This document shows positions 44,243-53,367 of a stretch of 64,000 nt of DNA, one piece after another; position 1 is the first letter of the stretch; each line of letters begins with the position of its first letter. The stretch comes from CBDDFV01 sp965227335 (GTDB lineage Bacteria; Planctomycetota; Phycisphaerae; Phycisphaerales; SM1A02). A program made the position numbers and the translations under genes. The stretch covers positions 186,001 to 250,000 of the forward strand of contig CBDDFV010000012.1 in NCBI GenBank assembly GCA_965227335.1. The letters run 5' to 3'. The notes beneath the pieces were generated by a model that made no database searches, was not told where the DNA came from, and saw only the letters and a list, made by a program, of their open reading frames with translations.

Positions 44243-45247
44243 TCACAGCCAGCGCAGCGCACGCATCACGACGACCTCGGCGACGCCGATCACCACCATC
44301 GAAACGCAGACGATGCCGAACCCCCAGGATGACTCCGCGAGGGGAATGCCGCCGACGTTGATGCCGAGCAGGCCCGTGAGCAGGCTCAGCGGCAGGGCGA
44401 CCGTGGCGATGATCGTCAGCACATAGAGCGTGCGTCCGAGGCGGGCCTCGTGACGGGCGCGAAGTTCGTCCTGCGTCACCGCCGCGCGATCCCGCGCTTC
44501 GTCCAGGGCCTCCAGGACGCGGGTCACATGATCGAGCCCCAGTCGGAAGCGGCTGCGGTCCTGTTCGCTGAAGCGATCCTGATGCGGGCCGTGGGTCAGT
44601 TCGCTCAACGCTTCCCGCTGGGGGGCGAGAAAGCGCCGGTACGCGATCGACTGGCGACGCACGATCGCGAGCGACGAGCGGGCGGCGAGATCGTCGTCGT
44701 CACGCTCCAGCATCCCGTCCTCCACCTCGTCCACGAGCGTCTCGAGATTGGTTGCGCTGTCGCTCAGACGCGTGGCGAGCCCGAGAGCGATCTCCGCCAG
44801 CACGCCGCCGGTCGTCTTCGGGGCCTGCCCCGACTCCGCGCGGCCCCGCAGGTCCCGGATGGTCTGAAAACGAAACTGCCGCAACGTGATGATCCGATTC
44901 GGCTCGACCCAGATCCGCACCGAGATCAACTCGTCCGGGTCCGCCCCGGGGTTCATGTTCACGCCCCGCAGATTGACGAGCAGTCCGTCGCCGATCACCC
45001 GGACGCCGGGACGCGTGTGCTCAAGCAGCATGGCATCCAGCGCGACGGGGTCGACCTTCGCCCGCTCCGTCAGCCAGGTCCGGACCTCCGGCTGCATGCG
45101 GTCGAGATGCACCCAGACCGGACCTTCCTTCTCCCGGAAGGCCGCGTCGACCGCATCCCAGTCGGACAGCCACGCGCCCTCGCCCCCCGGCAGACGCACC
45201 GCGAACACCAGAGCCGTCTGATCATCGGCTGTCGCTGGAGACACCAT
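44243..45247 (-). CDS. CorA-family cation transporter, ZntB-like
   Basis: 334 residues, family length. The long N-terminal cytoplasmic part includes VWVHLDRM and PRIITLR-like PNRIITLRQ, then a helical stalk. Two C-terminal membrane helices carry the pore signature as GLLGINVGGIP. The GIN with GG-I-P form is that of ZntB (GLLGVNVGGIP) and not the GMN of magnesium-importing CorA, so zinc is the likelier cation. It follows the PH-like gene by 24 bases on the same strand. Confidence 0.9.
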   Translation of the reverse strand: MVSPATADDQTALVFAVRLPGGEGAWLSDWDAVDAAFREKEGPVWVHLDRMQPEVRTWLTERAKVDPVALDAMLLEHTRPGVRVIGDGLLVNLRGVNMNPGADPDELISVRIWVEPNRIITLRQFRFQTIRDLRGRAESGQAPKTTGGVLAEIALGLATRLSDSATNLETLVDEVEDGMLERDDDDLAARSSLAIVRRQSIAYRRFLAPQREALSELTHGPHQDRFSEQDRSRFRLGLDHVTRVLEALDEARDRAAVTQDELRARHEARLGRTLYVLTIIATVALPLSLLTGLLGINVGGIPLAESSWGFGIVCVSMVVIGVAEVVVMRALRWL

Positions 45248-45271
45248 GGCTGCAGTCTACGTCGGGCCCGC

Positions 45272-46078
45272 CTACGCCGCGAGACCGCCGGACGGATCCC
45301 CGCGCCCCGGCCCGTCCGTCGATTCGATCTCGAGCCGACCGAGCGGCCCGCTCGGCGTCGCGTCATCCGCGTCGGCGTCGTCCGTCTCATCCGCCCGAAA
45401 GGCGGCGAACCGCGCCGTCAGCCGCGCCAAGACCCGCACCGCAATCGCGCCGGCGAGGACCACGAGCGGCCAGACCGCATCGCTCCGCACCACGAACCAC
45501 GTCGCGAGCAGCGTCGTCAGCGCGAAGCTCACCAGGACCGCCGCCCCCCGGAGGCGCGGCGACCCGTCGAGCCCCTGCAGCGCCGACAGCGCGGCTCGAT
45601 CGCTCAGATGCTCGCGCATCCGCGCGCCGATCTCCCGCCACGACGACGCGTCGATCAGCGAGCCCCGCACCCGGAGCGTCTGGTCCGACGTCTTCAGTCG
45701 GATCGCTGAACCGTGCGCATGAACGTCCGTCACGTCGCGCCACGCGACCGTCCGGACCGGGCCGTGCAGCGGCCGGAACGTCGCGCCGGTGGATGTGAAT
45801 CGCCATACGCCGCGCGTGAGACTGCGGTCGATCACCGGCGAGATCACGAACACCATCGCGCTCAGCGTGACGATGGTCGCGAGCGGCCAGACGAGCCAGC
45901 GGGGCGTAAGATCGGCGACGCGGCCGGTGTGCAGCAGCCACGCCGCGCCGCACACCGCGAACACCGTGGCCGACGCGTGCATCACCCAGCGGGCGACGCG
46001 TCCGCCCCAGGTCTCGGTGGACACGATCAGCGTCGGCTCGGACCGACGGGGTTCGGGATGTTGGTTTCGGTTCTTCAT
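45272..46078 (-). CDS. membrane protein with bacterial PH-like domain
   Basis: 268 residues. Two membrane segments near 30-50 and 58-78, then a PH-like beta-rich region (TRGVWRFTSTGATFRPLHG, VRTVAWRDVTDVHAHGSAI, LRVRGSLIDASSWREIGARM), and two more membrane segments near 190-230. It has an acidic C-terminal tail. ATG 46078 is chosen because an AAGG-containing stretch precedes it and the longer frame upstream is low complexity. Function unknown; probably co-transcribed with the ZntB-like gene. Confidence 0.7.
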   Translation of the reverse strand: MKNRNQHPEPRRSEPTLIVSTETWGGRVARWVMHASATVFAVCGAAWLLHTGRVADLTPRWLVWPLATIVTLSAMVFVISPVIDRSLTRGVWRFTSTGATFRPLHGPVRTVAWRDVTDVHAHGSAIRLKTSDQTLRVRGSLIDASSWREIGARMREHLSDRAALSALQGLDGSPRLRGAAVLVSFALTTLLATWFVVRSDAVWPLVVLAGAIAVRVLARLTARFAAFRADETDDADADDATPSGPLGRLEIESTDGPGRGDPSGGLAA

Positions 46079-46193
46079 CGTTCGCGCCTTTCCCGGACGT
46101 CCATTCCACGTCGGGAACGGACCTTCTGGCACGATGAAATATGACATTCGTTCCGGAACGCGACCCGTCGCGAATCCGCGTCCGGGGGACACG

Positions 46194-47354
46194 TTACGCG
46201 GCGGGGTCGGGGCCGATCCGGGCGAAGGGCGCCCCGCATTCCGTGCAACGGCCGACGCCGCGCTCGGTGCGCACGTACCGGACGTCATGCCCGCAGTCGA
46301 CGCACACGGCGTCCTGCCGGTCGAAGACTCGTCCGAGGCCGATGCGGAACCGCCACGCCCCGAGCGCGCCGATCAGACCGAGCAGGCCGAGATCGACGAC
46401 GTACCGGAAGTCGAGCGGCGCCATGCGCCACACGCGGGTGAAGTGCGGCAGGACGTCGAACCAGATCGCGAGTCGGAACAGCAGCGTCCACAGACCGACG
46501 ATCAATCCGCCCGTGACGACGCACCAGATCGCGGGACGAACGGCCAGACGAAGCAGCCCCCCGCGCGGCAGATCGCCGATCCGCACCTCGCGCACCGCGT
46601 GCATGCGCGTCGCGCACGCCGGACAGACCCGCCAGCCGGCCGCGTCAGCCTCCGTCGAGGTCAGGTCGGCGCCGCACTGATCACACCGCTGCGCCGCGTC
46701 CACGCGTCGGACGCGTGCGACGAGCATCACGTGGGCGGCGATGAACCCGCAGGCGCCGATCGCGAGCCATGCGAAGACGGCGCGTTCAAACGGCCGCAGA
46801 CCGGCGACCTGACTGAGCACGAGCAGCGCCGCGCCGAGGCCGACCGCCGCGCCCACCAGGCCGGCGACGGCCAGTGCGACCCAGACGCTCACGCGGGCCA
46901 TCGCCTGTTCGTACGCCGCCCGCCGCGCCTGCAGCCGCATCCGGTTCATCTCGCCCCCGACCAGACCGAAGAACGCGGATCCGATCGCGAACGTGAGCAC
47001 GACGCCGAAGAGGCTGGCGGTCAGGTCGAGACCGGAGATCGACCGGCCGAGGCCGGGGATCGCCTGCGTGAGTTCATCGATGATCGTGTAGCCGATCGCC
47101 ACGAACAACGCGATCCAGGTTGACGCGAAGAACCGCGCGCCCCACAACAGCGCGGCGAACCCGCCGAACGCGACGAGATGAATCAGCTTGTCCGGCGCCG
47201 GCGCCGCCTCGGTCCCGAGTTGCAGACGCGGCCAGTGCGTGCCGGTGACGAGGGCCAGCGTGTAGATCACGAAGACGACACGCCAGATCCGGGCGAGACG
47301 CCGTCGGTGCGCGACACGCGGGTCGGGAGCCGACGCGGACGTCTCCGTGCTCAT
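46194..47354 (-). CDS. VanZ-like membrane protein with zinc-ribbon domains
   Basis: 386 residues. The VanZ-like domain spans about 25-125: DKLIHLVAFGGFAALLWGA, DELTQAIPGLGRSISGLD, LTASLFGVVL. Two further membrane hairpins follow. Two Cys4 ribbons are inserted, RCDQCGADL with CPACATRM and, at the C-terminus, CVDCGHDVRYV with CTECGAPF. VanZ proteins are linked to teicoplanin resistance in some Firmicutes but are otherwise of unknown role. It starts 16 bases after parA. Confidence 0.85.
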   Translation of the reverse strand: MSTETSASAPDPRVAHRRRLARIWRVVFVIYTLALVTGTHWPRLQLGTEAAPAPDKLIHLVAFGGFAALLWGARFFASTWIALFVAIGYTIIDELTQAIPGLGRSISGLDLTASLFGVVLTFAIGSAFFGLVGGEMNRMRLQARRAAYEQAMARVSVWVALAVAGLVGAAVGLGAALLVLSQVAGLRPFERAVFAWLAIGACGFIAAHVMLVARVRRVDAAQRCDQCGADLTSTEADAAGWRVCPACATRMHAVREVRIGDLPRGGLLRLAVRPAIWCVVTGGLIVGLWTLLFRLAIWFDVLPHFTRVWRMAPLDFRYVVDLGLLGLIGALGAWRFRIGLGRVFDRQDAVCVDCGHDVRYVRTERGVGRCTECGAPFARIGPDPAA

Positions 47355-47370
47355 CAGCGTTCTCGCTCGA

Positions 47371-48306
47371 TCACGCGGTCGCCGAGGATTCGGACGGCGC
47401 GGCGGGCGGCGACGGCGGCGTGCGCGACGGCGTGCGCGTCTCGATCTCGACCGCGGCGGACGGCGTCTCCCGCTTCGCGTGCATCGCGTCCCAGTCCCTG
47501 ATCACGCGTTCGGCCAGTTTCTCGTAATCCTGTGCGCCGGGGCAGCCGGGCGCGTAGTCGAAGATCGTCTGACCGTAGCTCGGGGCCTCCGCCAGCTTGA
47601 TGTTGCGCCGGATCGCCGGACGCAGCACCCGACACGTCCGCCACGGCGCATCGCTGTCGCGCCCCGCCTCGAAGAAGGCGTCCAGGTCCGCGACGACCTC
47701 GCGGGCGAGCGTCGTGTTCGCCTCGTGCATGCAGAGGATCACGCCCGTCACCCGCAACTGCGGATTCACCGACTGACACACGAGCCCGACCGTCTCGAGC
47801 AGCTTGCTCACGCCCTGCAACGCGAGGAAGTGCGCCTGCATCGGTACGAACACCTCACGGGCCAGCGCCAGCGCGTTCAGCGTGAGCAGGCCGAGACTCG
47901 GCGGGCAGTCGATCAGCACGAACTCGTACCGATCCGCAATCACCGAAAACTTGCGCCGCAGGATGTTCTGCCGGTCGGCGGCCGATGCAAGCTCCGGCTC
48001 CGCCGCCGCGAGATTCACTTCCGCGGGCAGCACGTCGAGATTCTCCGCGACATTGACGACGACGTCCTCCGCCGTCACGTCGTCTTCGAGCAGCAGGTCG
48101 TAGACGGTGTGCTCGACCTGGTCCGGCTCGACGCCGAGGTGCATCGACCCATGGGCCTGCGGGTCGAGATCAATCAGGCACGTCCGCCGGCCCGCGCGGG
48201 CGAGCGCGGCGGCGAGGTTCACGGAGGTCGTGGTCTTCCCGACCCCGCCCTTCTGGTTCATCAACGCAATGATGCGACGCTGACGCGACGGCTCGACAGT
48301 GCTCAT
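47371..48306 (-). CDS. ParA-family ATPase, orphan
   Basis: 311 residues. The deviant Walker A is KGGVGKTTTSVNLA, with LIDLDPQAHGS (A') and LIDCPPSLGLLTLNAL (Walker B). It also carries the ParA segment EVFVPMQAHFLALQG. The last 35 residues are a disordered T/P/S tail. No ParB or parS-like cluster is visible, so it may position a cargo other than the chromosome. The ATG is six bases after TATACT, suggesting a leaderless mRNA made from its own promoter in the 46-base gap after the amidohydrolase gene. Confidence 0.9.
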   Translation of the reverse strand: MSTVEPSRQRRIIALMNQKGGVGKTTTSVNLAAALARAGRRTCLIDLDPQAHGSMHLGVEPDQVEHTVYDLLLEDDVTAEDVVVNVAENLDVLPAEVNLAAAEPELASAADRQNILRRKFSVIADRYEFVLIDCPPSLGLLTLNALALAREVFVPMQAHFLALQGVSKLLETVGLVCQSVNPQLRVTGVILCMHEANTTLAREVVADLDAFFEAGRDSDAPWRTCRVLRPAIRRNIKLAEAPSYGQTIFDYAPGCPGAQDYEKLAERVIRDWDAMHAKRETPSAAVEIETRTPSRTPPSPPAAPSESSATA

Positions 48307-48312
48307 GGCCTG

Positions 48313-48318
48313 AGTATA
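48313..48318 (-). promoter_or_regulatory. -10 box of parA, leaderless arrangement
   Basis: TATACT on the minus strand, exactly six bases before the parA ATG. No clear -35 was found. The geometry equals that of folC and the leuS leader. Confidence 0.55.
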
Positions 48319-48352
48319 GCGGCGGGCGTTCGATGCACGATCAGACAACGCC

Positions 48353-49657
48353 TCACTGCGAATACTTCTCCTGGTACTTCTCGCTCATCTCCTTGTGGCG
48401 GTTGCTCAGATCGATCCGCCGACCCTCGATGAAGGCCATCTTCGTGTCGGTCGTGATCTCCAGCGGATCGCCCGTCGTCACGATCAGCGTCGCCGCCTTG
48501 CCCCGCTCCAGCGAACCGAGACGGGCGTCGAGACCCATGATCCGCGCGGCGTCGATCGTGACCGCCCGCAACGCCGCGTCCTTCGGCAGACCGTACGCCG
48601 CGGCGGTCGCCGCCTGATGATTCAGATTCCGTTCGTGCGCGGCCCCGCCGCCCGTCGAAATCGAGAACAGCACCCCCGCCTCGTGCAGCTTCGCGGGCAG
48701 ACGGAACGGCTCGTCGTAGTCGCTGTGACGACGGCTCGGCAGACGATGCGTCGAACCGAGAATCACCGGGATCTCGTGCCGGGCCAGCAGGGGCGCGGCC
48801 TGATCGGCGTCGCGCCCGCCGACGATCACGATCCGGTATCCCCGCCGCGCCGCCCACGTGATCGCGGACTCGATCTGACCGACCGAATTCGCGTTGACGA
48901 AGATCCGTTTCTCTCCCGCGACATACGGACGCATCGCCTCGAAACGCACATCGGTGCGGAGGGTCGGATCGGCGTCCTTCGCCTTGACGTACGCCTCCGC
49001 CTCGTCGAAGACACGACCCATCTCCGTGAGGTTCTCCGCCGCTTCCTTGCGCTGCTCGTCCTCCGACTGGTCCATCCACCACGCGGTGACGATCTCGGTG
49101 CGCGGCCAGTTCATGACGAGTCCCGCATCGGCGTCGATCGCCATGTCCTCCCATGTCCAGCCGTCGAAACGGATCGCCGCGCACCGACCGCTGATCAGTC
49201 CGCCGCTCGGAAACACCAGGCCGGTGAGAATGCCGTTCGCCCGCGTCACCGGAATGAGATCCGTGTCCGGGTTGATGGCCACCGCGGCCCACACCTCCGG
49301 CTTGACGCGTCCGTACTCGTTGTAGTCGTTGGTCTGGCCGATGTCGCCGACCTCGGTGAGACCGAGACGTGTGTTCGTCGAGATCAGACCCGGATAGACA
49401 TGCATGCCGTCCGCGTCGACGACCTCGGCGTCGCGCACGCGGGGCGGCGCGCCGGCGCCCATCTGCGTGATCACGCCGCCGTCGAACACGATGTACCCCT
49501 CGTCGATCACGTCGCCGACGACGGGATGAATCGTCGCCGACCGGATCACGATGGGCGCTTCCTGGGGCGGGGCGGGGATCTGCCGGGACTGCGCCTGGAC
49601 CGCCGCGCCCCCTGTGAGGGCGAGCGTCGACGCGATGGTCATGATGATGATGTTCAT
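48353..49657 (-). CDS. amidohydrolase-fold protein lacking the N-terminal metal histidines
   Basis: 434 residues. A signal peptide ends AAVQAQ. The overall metallo-dependent hydrolase fold is recognisable: VVDADGMHVYPGLISTNTRL, RIVIVGGRDADQAAPLLARH, and the C-terminal LGSLERGKAATLIVTTGDPL. In active enzymes PGLID is followed by HxH; here it reads STNTRLG, so the first metal ligands are missing. It starts 20 bases after the larger amidohydrolase gene, so the two probably form a complex or work in sequence outside the cytoplasm. Confidence 0.85.
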   Translation of the reverse strand: MNIIIMTIASTLALTGGAAVQAQSRQIPAPPQEAPIVIRSATIHPVVGDVIDEGYIVFDGGVITQMGAGAPPRVRDAEVVDADGMHVYPGLISTNTRLGLTEVGDIGQTNDYNEYGRVKPEVWAAVAINPDTDLIPVTRANGILTGLVFPSGGLISGRCAAIRFDGWTWEDMAIDADAGLVMNWPRTEIVTAWWMDQSEDEQRKEAAENLTEMGRVFDEAEAYVKAKDADPTLRTDVRFEAMRPYVAGEKRIFVNANSVGQIESAITWAARRGYRIVIVGGRDADQAAPLLARHEIPVILGSTHRLPSRRHSDYDEPFRLPAKLHEAGVLFSISTGGGAAHERNLNHQAATAAAYGLPKDAALRAVTIDAARIMGLDARLGSLERGKAATLIVTTGDPLEITTDTKMAFIEGRRIDLSNRHKEMSEKYQEKYSQ

Positions 49658-49677
49658 GCGGTTCACTGGGAGCGCCC

Positions 49678-52600
49678 TCACTTGTTCTGCATCCACCGGC
49701 GATACGCCAGCCAGACATCGTTCATGCCGCACTCGCCGCACTGGACGTGCGTCGGGTCGCCGTGATTCTCCAGGCGGTGCTCGAGCCACCGCCGGTACGC
49801 CGCCGCGAACTCCGGATCGTCCACGTCCGGGCGTTCCGCGTCATCTTCGGGGGCCGCTTCCTTCTCGCCGGTCGGATCGCCGTGCGCCGCCGCGAGGATC
49901 TTCTGGATCAGCCGCTCCCGTTCCGACGCAATCGTGTTTCGCATCGCGCGGTCGAGTTCGAGGTCGAAGTACTTCGCGCCCTCGATCCACGTCTGCTCGC
50001 ACATCGTGTACGTGCTGAGCGGGTCGCCCGACCAGATGACGAAATCCCCGTCCTTGCCGACCTCGAGCGAGCCGGTGCGTTCGTGGATCCGCAACTGGCG
50101 CGCCGGGTTGAGCGTGACGTACTTGAGCGCCTCGTTCGGTTCGACGCCGCCGTACCGCACCGCCTTCGACGCCTCCGTGTTCATTCGCCGGGCGAGTTCG
50201 GAGGAGTCGGAGTTGAACGACACCACCGCCCCCTGGTTCGTCATGATCGCGCCGTTCCACGGCGTCGCATCCATGACCTCCATCTTGTACGCCCACCAGT
50301 CGGAGAAACTCGACGCCCCCGCCCCGTGGGCCGCGATCGCGTCCGCGACCTTGTACCCCTCCAGCACGTGCTGGAACGTGCCGATCGTGAAGCCGAGGTC
50401 GTCCGCGAGACGAATCAGCATGAGGATCTCGTCCTGCCGGTAGCTGTGGCAATGCACGAGACGCTCGCCGTCGAGAATCTCGAGCAACGCCTCGAGCTCC
50501 AGATCGCGACGGGGCGGATACGTGTTCTGACGCTCCGTTTCCGTCATCCGGTTCCAGCGGTCCCACGAGTCGCCGTACTCCCGGGCCGCGATGAACGAAT
50601 CGCGCATGATCGCCTCGACGCCCATCCGAGTGTCCGGATAGCGCCCGCTCGAACGCACGACGTTCTCGCCCAGCGCGAACTTGATGCCGCCGATCGCGCC
50701 GGGAATCCGGAAGTCGTCCGCCGTCCCCCCCCACTTCAGCTTGACCACCGAGTTCTGCCCGCCGATCGGGTTCGCCGAACCGTGCAGCTGGTTCGCGGCG
50801 GTCAGCCCGCCCGCCAGCTGCCGGTACCAGTTGACGTCGTCGGGATTCACCACGTCGCCGATCCGCACCTCCGACGTCACCGCCTGCGTCCACTCGTTCA
50901 CGCCGCCGTGAATGCCGGTGTGGCTGTGACAGTCGATCAGACCCGGCGTGACATGCCGGCCCTTCGCGTCGATCACGGTCGCCCCGCGGGGCGGACGGAA
51001 CCCGCGTCCCGCACCGACGTAGGCGATCTTCCCGTCCTGCACCAGCAGCGCGCCGTTCTCGATGATCCCCGCGTCCGCCGCGGTCCAGATCGTCGCGTTG
51101 ACGACCGCCACCGTCTGCGGCTGCGGCGCTTCGGTCAAGCCGTACGCGCCGAGCGGAACCACCAGTTCGTCCGGCGGCATCACGAAGTCGGACTTGTCGT
51201 CATCCGCGGCGGCGACCGAGGCGTCCCCGTCGCGCTCGCCGACCGCCTGGTAATTCTCCGGGCCGCCGACGATCTCGGCCGTGAACGTGTTCCCTTCGAT
51301 CGTGCCCACGAGGTCCGCGACGTCGCCGTTGGGGCTCTCCATCGAGAGCAGCAGTTCGCCCGAATCGGGATCGAACGACCCCTCCAGCACCTGGGCGGTG
51401 AACTGGAGCACCTCGATCTCGACCGTCCCGTCGACCCCGCCGTCTTCGCGTTGCATGAGCCGGAAGATGGTCGGAATCGCCTCGGGAAGGTCGCCGCCGG
51501 AGACCATCGCCCGCCAGACGCCCCCCGCGCCCGGCGTGTCCGCCCCGCCGTTCGGCGCCTCGCCGTCGCCGGCGTCGCCTTCGCCCTCGGCCTTCGCCTT
51601 CTGCGCCCCGGGGGCGGGCGGCAGGCCTTCGGCGACGCCCGGCGTGATCTCGAAGGTGAACCGCGACCCGTCGGGATACTGTCCCGCCCCCGCGATCCGG
51701 TCGCCGTCCATCACGCCGGAGAGCTGCACCCAGCCCTCGACGTCGAACAGCCGGCCGTCGAGGTTGAACGAAACCCGCTCCGCCTGCACGACGGTCCCCT
51801 TCGCCTTCGCCGTCCCCCCGTCGTCCGGCAGCGTGACCGCGACCGTCTTCTTCGTGGTGTCGATCCGCATCGACGTCCGCACGCCGTCGGAGGTCGCGAG
51901 GGTCGCCTCGCCCTCGAACGTCAGCGTCTCCACCGGCTTGATCTCATGACGCCGACCATTGACCCACACGTCGCGGATCGCGCCGTCCTTCTCGAAGATC
52001 GATCCCTCCACCACAATCAGATTCGCAACCTTGCCGGATTCGACCGTCCCGAGAACGTCGTCGAGCGCCAGCATCTCCGCCGGCGTCGTCGTCAGCGCGG
52101 CGAGCGCCTGCGCTTCCGTCAGCCCATGCTCAATCGCCGTCCGCAGATGCTCGTGGAACGACGCCCGCGACTTGAGACGGTGCGTCGTCAGCGCCACCTC
52201 CGCCCCCGCGTTCACGAGCCGACGCGGATTGGTGGGGCCCTGCTCCCACGCCATCATCGTTTCGAGCGTGGTGCGATCGGTTTCGACCAGCGTCGACAGT
52301 TTCGGACGCTTCGGGAAGTTGATCGGCACGATGAGCGGCCAGCCGGTGGCGACCACTTCGTCAAGCCGACGGAACTCCCGGCCCGAACCGAGCATCACCA
52401 TGTTGATCCGGAACTCGTTGGCGATGCGGTCCGCCCGCAGCAGATCGTGCTCGTCGTCGACGTCGAAGAGCAGCGGGATGTTCCCGCGCGTGACCGGGGC
52501 CAGCGCGTCGAGCGCATCGGCCCGCATCGGCGGCTCCTTGCCGTCCGGCGACGCCGCGTAGACATCGACGCAGTCCCGCCGCCACTCCGCGTCCGACAAC

Positions 52601-53238
52601 GTCTGACGGACCAGCGCGATCGCCCCCATCAACGCGCCGGGATATCGGGCCGACTGCCAGCCGCCCCCGTGATCGAACCCCGCCGCGATCGCGGGATCGT
52701 CCCGGTACACCAGCAGATGCTCGTCCTCCGACGCCATCGGCAGCACCACGCCCCGTCCACGGAAGACGCCGTCGTCCGGATACACCGCGGCGGCGGTGAA
52801 TCCCATCTCGCGCATCGAGGTCCGCAATGACGACGCCAGCGCATCGTGATCCTCCAGCCGAAGCTCCGGATGCACCCGACCGTTCCAGTGCCGACCCGGA
52901 CTCGGCGGCGGCTTCGGCACGTCGACGAGCAACGCCGGCTCGATGAAGCCCGCGTACACCGTGCAACCGTCCGCAGACCAGACCCGCGCGTCCGCCGGAA
53001 CCTCGACCGCCCCGCCCACCGCTTCGATCACGCCGTCGCGGATGATGATCGTCGCGTCCTCGATCACCTCGCCCGGACGGACGACGACGTCCGCCCCCGT
53101 GATCGCGTGCGCCCGGAGATCCACCGGACGCATCCCGTTGACCGGCCCCGACTGGGCGATCGACGGAACGGAGACGCAGAACAGCGCGGCGGACGCAGAC
53201 AGCGCCGTCGCAACCGACGAACCAGAAAACTTTCGCAT
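49678..53238 (-). CDS. large exported protein with two amidohydrolase modules
   Basis: 1186 residues with a signal peptide ending SIAQ. Module 1 (about 35-420) has the fold (VIEDATIIIRDGVIEAVGGA, VESGKVANLIVVEGSIF) but VYAGFIEPALLVDV in place of PGxIDxHxH, so it should be inactive. A beta-rich linker with an acidic, Ala/Gly-rich stretch follows (about 430-690). Module 2 (about 705-1100) keeps HxH in PGLIDCHSHTG, later His in LVHCHSY and TFQHVLEG, and Asp in FNSDSSEL, so it is probably active. The C-terminus has CGECG, a possible metal site. The natural substrate is unknown. Confidence 0.87.
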   Translation of the reverse strand: MRKFSGSSVATALSASAALFCVSVPSIAQSGPVNGMRPVDLRAHAITGADVVVRPGEVIEDATIIIRDGVIEAVGGAVEVPADARVWSADGCTVYAGFIEPALLVDVPKPPPSPGRHWNGRVHPELRLEDHDALASSLRTSMREMGFTAAAVYPDDGVFRGRGVVLPMASEDEHLLVYRDDPAIAAGFDHGGGWQSARYPGALMGAIALVRQTLSDAEWRRDCVDVYAASPDGKEPPMRADALDALAPVTRGNIPLLFDVDDEHDLLRADRIANEFRINMVMLGSGREFRRLDEVVATGWPLIVPINFPKRPKLSTLVETDRTTLETMMAWEQGPTNPRRLVNAGAEVALTTHRLKSRASFHEHLRTAIEHGLTEAQALAALTTTPAEMLALDDVLGTVESGKVANLIVVEGSIFEKDGAIRDVWVNGRRHEIKPVETLTFEGEATLATSDGVRTSMRIDTTKKTVAVTLPDDGGTAKAKGTVVQAERVSFNLDGRLFDVEGWVQLSGVMDGDRIAGAGQYPDGSRFTFEITPGVAEGLPPAPGAQKAKAEGEGDAGDGEAPNGGADTPGAGGVWRAMVSGGDLPEAIPTIFRLMQREDGGVDGTVEIEVLQFTAQVLEGSFDPDSGELLLSMESPNGDVADLVGTIEGNTFTAEIVGGPENYQAVGERDGDASVAAADDDKSDFVMPPDELVVPLGAYGLTEAPQPQTVAVVNATIWTAADAGIIENGALLVQDGKIAYVGAGRGFRPPRGATVIDAKGRHVTPGLIDCHSHTGIHGGVNEWTQAVTSEVRIGDVVNPDDVNWYRQLAGGLTAANQLHGSANPIGGQNSVVKLKWGGTADDFRIPGAIGGIKFALGENVVRSSGRYPDTRMGVEAIMRDSFIAAREYGDSWDRWNRMTETERQNTYPPRRDLELEALLEILDGERLVHCHSYRQDEILMLIRLADDLGFTIGTFQHVLEGYKVADAIAAHGAGASSFSDWWAYKMEVMDATPWNGAIMTNQGAVVSFNSDSSELARRMNTEASKAVRYGGVEPNEALKYVTLNPARQLRIHERTGSLEVGKDGDFVIWSGDPLSTYTMCEQTWIEGAKYFDLELDRAMRNTIASERERLIQKILAAAHGDPTGEKEAAPEDDAERPDVDDPEFAAAYRRWLEHRLENHGDPTHVQCGECGMNDVWLAYRRWMQNK

Positions 53239-53352
53239 CAGAAATCACGCTCCTGCCATGCGCCAGACCGGGTGGACCGGCGTCGTCGAGATTCTACCGG
53301 CATCTCGAACCGCCGCTGCGGATCCACGGGCGGCGAAACGACCGCGGCCACC

Positions 53353-53358
53353 TATACT
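53353..53358 (+). promoter_or_regulatory. -10 box of the mechanosensitive channel gene
   Basis: TATACT nine bases before the ATG at 53368. An untranslated leader could be at most two or three bases. No good -35 was seen. Confidence 0.45.
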
Positions 53359-53367
53359 TGACGCCGC

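Noticed and set aside
49747..52830. Plus-strand frame of about 1000 codons across the amidohydrolase gene
   Set aside because: Arg/His/Pro-rich shadow of the real minus-strand gene, which has a signal peptide and metal-site motifs.
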